From an uncultured Clostridia bacterium (lineage in GTDB: Bacteria; Bacillota; Clostridia; Saccharofermentanales; Saccharofermentanaceae), in contig CAMJGB010000096.1 in NCBI GenBank assembly GCA_946405115.1, forward strand, positions 1 to 7,334: a DNA stretch of 7,334 nucleotides, written 5' to 3'. Positions within the stretch are counted from its first letter, which is position 1, and the number at the start of each line of letters is the position of its first letter. Shown piece by piece: positions 1 through 5,703 of the stretch. Position numbers and translations under genes: made by a program. Below the pieces are notes generated by a model that was given only the letters and a program-made list of their open reading frames with translations, made no database searches and was not told the origin of the DNA.

Positions 1-1547
1 GACAGGGTATTCGGATAGTAAGTAAATCCATCGAACTGATCATAAAGCTGAGGGAGCTCCTCGAAGATGTAAGGTACAAAATAACCCGGAGCCTTATCGA
101 GCATGATTACCATGACATTCTGACCCTCGGTTGAAAGAGGGATCCTCGGCATGCTCATCTCGGCAAGAGTGAGATTTTTCCTGTACGCCTTGTTGATCGG
201 AACCATGTTGATAATGCTCATGGCAAGTGTAACAAGGGCGAACGTAAGAACGATCTCAGCACAGATCTTGGGAAACTTATGATTAAGAAATAAGAATACC
301 GCGATCACAACGATGACGGCAGCGATGTTAATGAGCTTCTGTGACATCGTAAGCTGGAACGGGAAGAAATATACAAAGTTAATAGAGATGTCGCCCAAGT
401 CGGTATCGAAGAACAGGTAGGATACCAGAGCAGCAGGGCACATAACCATCCATACCCTGCTTATGACAACTCTAATCTTCTCGTTAGCAAGTGCGAAGAA
501 TACTCCGCCCCATACGATGAAGAATCCTGCTGCAATAAGGAATGAATGAACGATATAGATAAGCGGGTTCTTAAGATTCGTGATGTTCATGAACTCATTC
601 GGAGAGATCTTGACGACCGCAGAAGGAATGAGAAGACCTGAAAGGATCGACAGGAAAATACCGCTTATGATGAAGAGGTTACGGTCGAGCTTGCTGTACT
701 TAAGCTTGGAGATGAAGTTCATGGAAGACTTGCTTCTGCCCTTGATGAGAATTGCAACAAGAGGAAGAACCAAAGCCACACAGATAACCGTAAGCCTTAT
801 TCTCCTTGAAAGATAAGGCGTGTAGTAGATTGTGTTGATGTAAACTGCACCAAGCGTGCCGATGATGGCGCAGAGCACGGAGAAAACAAATCCCGGCTTC
901 TTAAGTTTATAGAAGATGTTCTTAACAAGTGAGAACAGGTTATTCAAAGTCCAGTAAAAGGCAAGGCCTGAAGGTGAGTTATAAAGAAGCACCAGGAAGA
1001 TCATTGCCATACCGTAAAGCTGAACCTTGTTTCTTAAAGGCATTCCCTTGGTGTAGATGATTCCGGAAATGACATTGATAAGCGTCATTACGATAGGAAG
1101 CACGTTGATGGCAAAACCGCCAATGTTGAGCATATGGTCCGGAGATCCCAAGTCAGCGATGGGACCGAACTTCACTCCCTTCAAAAGCATAAGATTCGAA
1201 AGGAACTGATATGCTGCGATGAAGAAAGGAACCTGAAGAAGAAGTGATACCGAGCTTTTAAGCACAAATACGGGAGAATAATTATTCTCCTTGTAGTATG
1301 CCTGAAGCACCATCATCTTCTCGTCGCCCTTGAAGGCTTTCTTGATGCGCTCGATGCCGGGAGCAAGTTTCTTCTCTATGTCTCTTTCCTGCTTCTGAAC
1401 GGCATCAGCACGGTTATAGAGAGGAAGTACAAGGAAGTTAACTATAAGGCTTAAGATTATGATAGCCCAACCGGGATTGCTTACGATTCTGTTGGTGATC
1501 GTAAACACAATCTCGAAGAAAAGTTCAAGCGGATATACAAGCAATGT
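1..1547 (-). repeat. Tandem gene duplication, downstream unit (partial)
   Basis: This stretch corresponds codon by codon to 2787-4336. The offset is 2786 bases at the left end and 2789 at the start region, so only about one codon of net insertion or deletion separates the copies over 500 codons. DNA identity is highest near 1-60, where a block such as gtattcggatagtaagtaaa is identical in both. Confidence 0.85.
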
Positions 1548-1562
1548 GTATAAAGCGTTCAT
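1..1562 (-). CDS. YidC/Oxa1-like domain fused to alkaline-phosphatase-superfamily (LtaS-like) transferase, copy 2; 3' end outside window
   Basis: This is an open frame of 520 full codons with no stop, read from ATG at 1562-1560 and cut by the window edge. The start is set by GGAG at 1570-1567 and by an ATGA overlap with the stop of the upstream gene. Residues about 6-222 carry the YidC/Oxa1/Alb3 fold: first core helix near 29-49, charged cytoplasmic hairpin 50-95, a VSLLLQVPFF helix, and the NSPSGLAFYWTLNN helix near 195-208. About six more hydrophobic segments follow between 224 and 455. The phosphatase-type domain begins at GQNVMVIMLD, where D489 is the expected metal ligand. The frame is lost at YYPNTLS, a few residues before the threonine nucleophile seen in the upstream copy. 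The groove arginine of YidC is N42 here. The protein aligns almost without gaps to the gene at 1559-4366, so it is a tandem paralogue. It may be an envelope phosphotransferase; the substrate is unknown. Confidence 0.9.
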   Translation of the reverse strand, partial: MNALYTLLVYPLELFFEIVFTITNRIVSNPGWAIIILSLIVNFLVLPLYNRADAVQKQERDIEKKLAPGIERIKKAFKGDEKMMVLQAYYKENNYSPVFVLKSSVSLLLQVPFFIAAYQFLSNLMLLKGVKFGPIADLGSPDHMLNIGGFAINVLPIVMTLINVISGIIYTKGMPLRNKVQLYGMAMIFLVLLYNSPSGLAFYWTLNNLFSLVKNIFYKLKKPGFVFSVLCAIIGTLGAVYINTIYYTPYLSRRIRLTVICVALVLPLVAILIKGRSKSSMNFISKLKYSKLDRNLFIISGIFLSILSGLLIPSAVVKISPNEFMNITNLKNPLIYIVHSFLIAAGFFIVWGGVFFALANEKIRVVISRVWMVMCPAALVSYLFFDTDLGDISINFVYFFPFQLTMSQKLINIAAVIVVIAVFLFLNHKFPKICAEIVLTFALVTLAMSIINMVPINKAYRKNLTLAEMSMPRIPLSTEGQNVMVIMLDKAPGYFVPYIFEELPQLYDQFDGFTYYPNTL

Positions 1563-4366
1563 CGTTCTCCGTCGTACTCCCAGGATGATCTGCTAAAGAT
1601 TCGGTTTCCGTCGAAAGCATACCAGTCGCCCGTGGCAAAAGCATATGCATCGGGACCCGCAATAGCATCCTCAACATTCCAGTCTTCCGAATCATATATT
1701 AGCATAGGCATATCTGTCTTGCCGTCCATGGTAAGGGAATTGCCCGTGAATGGGTTGACCGGATTCTCGATGACACCCAAAGTTGCAAGATAAGGAACGT
1801 CAGCATTGGTCATGAAGTCGCTGTTGACCGTAAAGCCCGTAGAGCCGAAGTCTTTGACCATGAGCAGACAGTTGAAGCTTTCCATGTTAACGTCACCGAC
1901 CATTGTAAGACCTCCGAACATATCCGTTGTAGGTCCGTGGTCACTTACGATGATGATCCTCGTGTTATCCCATACTCCCTGTTCCCTTAAGTAATCGAAG
2001 TAGATACCGAGCTGGATATAGGAGGCTGCATTACACTGATAGTGGGCCATCGCAGAAGAAGTGTTCATTCGAAGCCTATAGCCGTAAGTTCTCATATTGA
2101 ATCTGTCAGCATTAGCCTCGTCGAATGCCTGATTATCTACCACCTCTGCAGGAGCGTACTCGGGCTCTGAAAGCATCATGGTGTTATGAGGAGTAACGTT
2201 ATTAATGTACATAAACGTGTTCTCGGAACCGTCGGAGATATCAGTTATGAGATCGAGATTCGTAAGAACCGTATAAGCATTCATGAACACCTGTGAAACA
2301 CCCGTGGACTGATACTGGTTCTCCACAGTCTGAGGTGTTGTGAAATCTTCGTTCGAATCCACGGAACTAGAGAAACCGTAATCAGCCTGGTTGTAATTAC
2401 CCTGGTTGTATACGCTCTGCTGCATGAACAGCGGACATGTCTTAAAGACACTGTAGCAGAAGAAGTTACGCTGCCACAAAGCTTCCTGCTGAGCAGAGAA
2501 GTCAGCATTAACATTAACGAATCTTCCCTTTGTGATGTAGGCATTGATTCCTTCATAGAGGTCGCCAGTGAACACGTTAAGGTTAGGAGTCCACTCGTAT
2601 CCTGCAAACGGCGGGTCGCAGATGGTAACTTCATATCCGTTGTCTCTGAACAAGACAGGAAGAACGGACAACGCCTCGTCGTGCATATCAACAAGAGTCT
2701 GATCTGTGATTGTACATATTGCAGCGGGAGTATACTCGTAGCCTCCGAACAAAGCAGGAGCTGCAAACTTGGTATGGGAACCGAATGACAGCGTATTCGG
2801 ATAGTAAGTAAATCCGTCGAACTGCTCGTAAAGCTCAGGCATCTCGTTAAAGATATAAGGCACAAGGTAACCCGGGGCACGGTCGAGCATGATGACCATG
2901 ACATTCTGTCCGTCTCTGGAAAGCGGGATGCTGGCAAGCTCACTCATGCTTCCCATGGAAACACGGTTGAAAGCTCGTTCTATGTTATTCATGTTTATGA
3001 TGCTTAAGGTTAGTGCCGCAGCGAAAAGCGCGAATGCCAAAATCTCGGATATCCTCTTAAATATCGTCATAATGAGCACGGCAGCAATGATTACGCAGAA
3101 CACTGCGAATGCATTAAACAGCTGCTGCTTCGCGCCGAATGTGAAAGGCTCGTCATAGATAAGATCCGTAGAAAGGTTGCCGAGCTTTCTGCCGAAGAAA
3201 AGGTAAGTAACTGCAGCTGCAGGACAAGCACTCCACCAAAGTATGCTTAATATCGATCTTGTGTGGGGACGCGCAAGGCTGAAGAATATTCCGCCCCATA
3301 CGAGGAAGAAACCTGCAGCAACAAGCATTGCAGTGATTACGTAATAGTTAGGTGATCTGTAGCTTACGATATCGATGAACTCAGAAGGCGATGTCTTAAT
3401 GACATCGGAAGGAATAAGAAGTCCGAGCAATACGGTAAGGAATAATCCGCTTAAGATGAAGATATTCCTGTTGTGCTTCGAGTAATCGATCGTCTTAACG
3501 AACTTCATAAGATAAGATGGCTTCTTACCCTTGATGATGACCACTATAAGCGGAATGATCAATGCCACACCGAACATTGTAAGATGAAGCTGTCTTGCAG
3601 GATAAGGTGAGTCATAGATCGTATTAACGAACATAACGACAGCAGAACCTGCAATCGCAACCACGCAAGCGAGAGTGAATCCCGGACGCTTAAATCTGTA
3701 GAAGACATTCTTAAGCATCGAGAATACATTGTTTAAAGTCCAGTAGAATGCAAGTCCGGAAGGTGAATTATAAAGCAATACGAGGAAGATCAAAGCCATT
3801 CCGTAAAGCTGGATCTTGCTCTTAAGAGGCATTCCCTTTGTATAGAGATAACCTGAAATGAAGTTAATTACAGTCATTAATATAGGGAGCACATTTATGC
3901 CGATGCCAAACAAAACTATCATTTGGTCAGGTGCACCCAAGTCATGGATGGGGCCGAAGCCTACTCCTCGAAGGATCCTAAGTCCCGATAAGAATCTGTA
4001 TGCTGCCATAAAGAAAGGAATCTGAAGGAGCAAAGATACGGAACCCTTAAGGACATAAAGAGGCGAGTAATTGTTCTGAGCGTAGTATGTATTTAGCATC
4101 ATCATGCGCTCGTCGCCCTTGAAGGTCTTCTTTATGTGAGCGATGCCCGCCTCAAGAGACGCTTCAAGATCTCTTTCTTCCTTCTGTACTTCATCTGCTC
4201 TCTTATAAAGAGGCAGCACAAGGAAGTTAACCGCAAGGCTTAAGATAATGATCGCAAATCCCGGGTTTCCTACGATTCTGTTGGCAATGGTAAACACAAC
4301 CTCAAAAAACAATTCAAGAGGTGTGATAAACAGGGTAAAGAGGATTGTCAGGAATGAAGGTATCAC
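1559..4366 (-). CDS. YidC/Oxa1-like domain fused to alkaline-phosphatase-superfamily (LtaS-like) transferase, copy 1 (complete, 935 aa)
   Basis: Translation starts at a GTG (4366-4364), supported by AGGAG five bases upstream and a GTGA overlap with the preceding gene. Residues about 10-225 form a YidC/Oxa1/Alb3 domain: first core helix 34-54, charged hairpin 55-100, second helix around LLLQIPFF (112-119), HDLGAPD (141-147), and the SPSGLAFYWTLNN helix (201-213). There is no lipobox signal peptide as in typical Gram-positive YidC. About six hydrophobic segments follow (231-250, 262-279, 301-318, 342-364, 371-391, 418-460). The outer domain begins near 486. It shows metal ligand D495 in VIMLD, putative nucleophile T532 in GSHT, H727 in VTPHN, and D809/H810 in VSDHG. 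This is the residue set of LtaS/MdoB/EptA-type phosphotransferases. The CxPxR sulfatase signature is absent. By family, it would move a phosphoglycerol- or phosphoethanolamine-type group outside the membrane, or hydrolyse such an ester; which of these is inference. I do not recognise this fusion as a described family. Confidence 0.92.
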   Translation of the reverse strand: MIPSFLTILFTLFITPLELFFEVVFTIANRIVGNPGFAIIILSLAVNFLVLPLYKRADEVQKEERDLEASLEAGIAHIKKTFKGDERMMMLNTYYAQNNYSPLYVLKGSVSLLLQIPFFMAAYRFLSGLRILRGVGFGPIHDLGAPDQMIVLFGIGINVLPILMTVINFISGYLYTKGMPLKSKIQLYGMALIFLVLLYNSPSGLAFYWTLNNVFSMLKNVFYRFKRPGFTLACVVAIAGSAVVMFVNTIYDSPYPARQLHLTMFGVALIIPLIVVIIKGKKPSYLMKFVKTIDYSKHNRNIFILSGLFLTVLLGLLIPSDVIKTSPSEFIDIVSYRSPNYYVITAMLVAAGFFLVWGGIFFSLARPHTRSILSILWWSACPAAAVTYLFFGRKLGNLSTDLIYDEPFTFGAKQQLFNAFAVFCVIIAAVLIMTIFKRISEILAFALFAAALTLSIINMNNIERAFNRVSMGSMSELASIPLSRDGQNVMVIMLDRAPGYLVPYIFNEMPELYEQFDGFTYYPNTLSFGSHTKFAAPALFGGYEYTPAAICTITDQTLVDMHDEALSVLPVLFRDNGYEVTICDPPFAGYEWTPNLNVFTGDLYEGINAYITKGRFVNVNADFSAQQEALWQRNFFCYSVFKTCPLFMQQSVYNQGNYNQADYGFSSSVDSNEDFTTPQTVENQYQSTGVSQVFMNAYTVLTNLDLITDISDGSENTFMYINNVTPHNTMMLSEPEYAPAEVVDNQAFDEANADRFNMRTYGYRLRMNTSSAMAHYQCNAASYIQLGIYFDYLREQGVWDNTRIIIVSDHGPTTDMFGGLTMVGDVNMESFNCLLMVKDFGSTGFTVNSDFMTNADVPYLATLGVIENPVNPFTGNSLTMDGKTDMPMLIYDSEDWNVEDAIAGPDAYAFATGDWYAFDGNRIFSRSSWEYDGER
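1567..1570 (-). promoter_or_regulatory. Ribosome binding site of fusion copy 2
   Basis: GGAG lies four bases before the ATG at 1562, within the last codons of copy 1. Together with the ATGA overlap it fixes the start of copy 2 and suggests translational coupling. Confidence 0.7.
2787..4336 (-). repeat. Tandem gene duplication, upstream unit (part visible in both copies)
   Basis: This is the partner of 1-1547. The YidC module and the entry to the phosphatase-type domain are strongly conserved between copies. The outer loops and the helices near residues 230-300 and 365-440 differ much more, which points to an old duplication kept under selection rather than a recent copy or assembly artefact. 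Confidence 0.85.
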
Positions 4367-5610
4367 TTCTTCTCCTCTTCACTTAATTCGCCGAGCTTGG
4401 CAATGAGGTAATCACATACGGAAGAAGTGGCTCCGCCTATGTTCTTCCATGCAGTATTTCTTACCTCGCGTCTTGCAGACTCATACTTGGGATCGTTCAT
4501 GCACTCATCGATCATGGCCTTGAGGTTGCCCTTATAATCGTCATTGATCTCCTTACCGACCTTAGGCAACACCTCGAATGTATAAGGTGTCTCATCAAGC
4601 CACCATGCATCGTAAGGGTCCTTTGAGAATCCTGCATTCGCATACATAACAGGTTTATCGAATACGAGCAGATAGTCGAAGATGACGCCGGAGAAGTCCG
4701 AGATCATGATATCTGCTCTGCTTAAGATATCGAAGTTATCGTTATCCTTATTCCACTCGAAGTCCTCGTTCTCGGGGTACTGCTTCATAAGCTTTTCGAG
4801 CATGGAAGCCTCGGAGGAGAACGACTGCGGGTGAGGTCTTACCACGATGTGGTAGCCTGTCTTGATGAGTTCATCAAGGAAGGGAGCGCCGTACTTTGTA
4901 AGTATTCCCGAAGGTCCCCATGAAGGTGCAAGAAGAACGAGCGGCTTGCCCGAAGCATTCTTGGTTACGGGGTGATTGTCGAGACGCTTCTTCATATCAT
5001 CAAGATATGTAAGTCCCACGAGCTTGATTTCCTTCTCGGGGAGCTTACGCAAAGCCTCGAGCTTCCTTGTCTGTTCTACCTGATGGTCACCTGATAATAG
5101 AAGTGAGTCGTAATAGTCTGTTCCGAACATCCTGTAAAGGGAGATATTTCCCGGAGCGTGCAGGATGTGCACATAAAGGTTAACCGTCTTCGAGCGCTTC
5201 CACTGATATACATCAAGGCCCGGAGTCGTAGAAAGAACTATATATGCATTAAGGATATTAAGTCTTGAGAAAGCCTTGTTGCCTTCACCGATGAATTCAG
5301 CTGTTACAAACTTTGTATCCTTGGCATATTCCAAAGCAGGATCATCGGGAGATGCAGTGTAATACGATACCTTCTGCCCTCTCTTCTCGAGTTCCTCGCA
5401 GATTGGCTTAAATACATTCCAGTAACGCTTATGGTCGGAGAAGATAACTATGGGAAGCTTGTTCTTGTCAATCTTGGCTTTTTTACCGCCGGACAAGATA
5501 AACTTGATCTTTATAAGAGCAGTTCTGAGAAAAAACACAACGACACCGATAATACCTATCAGTATCGAAAAAAGCATACTACCCGTTCCGGGATCAATGT
5601 AAAGGCTCAT
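4363..5610 (-). CDS. CDP-glycerol glycerophosphotransferase family protein (TagB/TagF-like), membrane anchored
   Basis: This 415-residue protein starts at ATG 5610-5608 with GGGAGGAG ten bases upstream. Residues 4-11 read YIDPGTGS and lead into one membrane helix (about 12-38) and a basic stretch (GGKKAK). The rest is a GT-B-like glycerophosphotransferase domain. LHAPGN (150-154, H151) sits where TagF has its WHG motif. APSWGPSG (228-235) sits where the family has APTxR, and RPHP is at 258-261. The nucleotide-binding motif SDFSGVIFDYLL (304-315) is followed by DKPVMY. In the family, such enzymes transfer glycerol phosphate, or another polyol phosphate, from a CDP donor onto a teichoic-acid-type acceptor at the cytoplasmic membrane face. 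Length fits single-domain TagB rather than the larger polymerase TagF. The gene has its own promoter and overlaps the next gene by four bases, so it is translationally coupled to the YidC fusions. Whether it primes, polymerises or decorates a chain cannot be told. Confidence 0.88.
   Translation of the reverse strand: MSLYIDPGTGSMLFSILIGIIGVVVFFLRTALIKIKFILSGGKKAKIDKNKLPIVIFSDHKRYWNVFKPICEELEKRGQKVSYYTASPDDPALEYAKDTKFVTAEFIGEGNKAFSRLNILNAYIVLSTTPGLDVYQWKRSKTVNLYVHILHAPGNISLYRMFGTDYYDSLLLSGDHQVEQTRKLEALRKLPEKEIKLVGLTYLDDMKKRLDNHPVTKNASGKPLVLLAPSWGPSGILTKYGAPFLDELIKTGYHIVVRPHPQSFSSEASMLEKLMKQYPENEDFEWNKDNDNFDILSRADIMISDFSGVIFDYLLVFDKPVMYANAGFSKDPYDAWWLDETPYTFEVLPKVGKEINDDYKGNLKAMIDECMNDPKYESARREVRNTAWKNIGGATSSVCDYLIAKLGELSEEEKK
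4372..4377 (-). promoter_or_regulatory. Ribosome binding site that supports the GTG start of fusion copy 1
   Basis: GAGGAG lies inside the last codons of the upstream gene, five bases (AAGAA) before the GTG at 4366. It supports a non-ATG start in a GTGA overlap, where termination of the upstream gene could feed initiation. Confidence 0.75.
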
Positions 5611-5620
5611 ATTGTTCTTT

Positions 5621-5628
5621 CTCCTCCC
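5621..5628 (-). promoter_or_regulatory. Ribosome binding site of the glycerophosphotransferase gene
   Basis: GGGAGGAG lies ten bases upstream of the ATG at 5610, a strong match to the 16S anti-Shine-Dalgarno. It fixes this ATG as the start. Confidence 0.8.
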
Positions 5629-5637
5629 AAAATCGGT

Positions 5638-5646
5638 ATTATATCA
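5638..5646 (-). promoter_or_regulatory. Extended -10 promoter for the glycerophosphotransferase/YidC-fusion operon
   Basis: Read on the minus strand, the gap contains a perfect TATAAT (5643-5638) preceded by TGA, which gives the extended TGnTATAAT form. The best -35 candidate is TACAAA (5665-5660), spaced 16 bases away; it matches TTGACA in only three positions, which is tolerable with an extended -10. Transcription would begin near 5632, giving a leader of about 20 bases that holds the ribosome binding site. This is a motif prediction only. Confidence 0.65.
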
Positions 5647-5703
5647 CACACTAAGTCCATTTGTAGGAAACGCTCAAATCTCATGCTTTCTTGACGTTGA
5701 TGT

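Noticed and set aside
580..816. Plus-strand open frames such as 580-816, 1806-1994, 2889-3158, 5431-5694 and 6499-6789
   Set aside because: All lie antisense to clear genes, lack a good ribosome binding site or recognisable domain, and read as frame shadows.
1559..2909. Outer domain of the fusion as a true sulfatase
   Set aside because: There is no CxPxR or SxPxR formylglycine signature. A threonine at the GSHT position fits phosphotransferase members of the superfamily better.
2281..2943. A 220-codon open frame on the same strand inside fusion copy 1
   Set aside because: It is a shifted frame within a well-supported domain that carries catalytic motifs. Its composition (rich in Ser, Leu, Arg, Cys) is typical of an out-of-frame reading.
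3690..4366. The YidC domain as the cell's housekeeping membrane insertase
   Set aside because: There is no lipobox signal peptide, the groove arginine is replaced, the domain is duplicated and fused to an outer enzyme, and the neighbours are not the usual rpmH-rnpA-yidC-jag genes.
5669..5698. Possible terminator hairpin after the DUF4214-type gene (minus-strand AACGTCAA pairing with TTGAGCGTT)
   Set aside because: The stem has a bulge and a 13-base loop, and it is not followed by a T-run, so it is not a convincing intrinsic terminator. Read-through into the next gene is possible.
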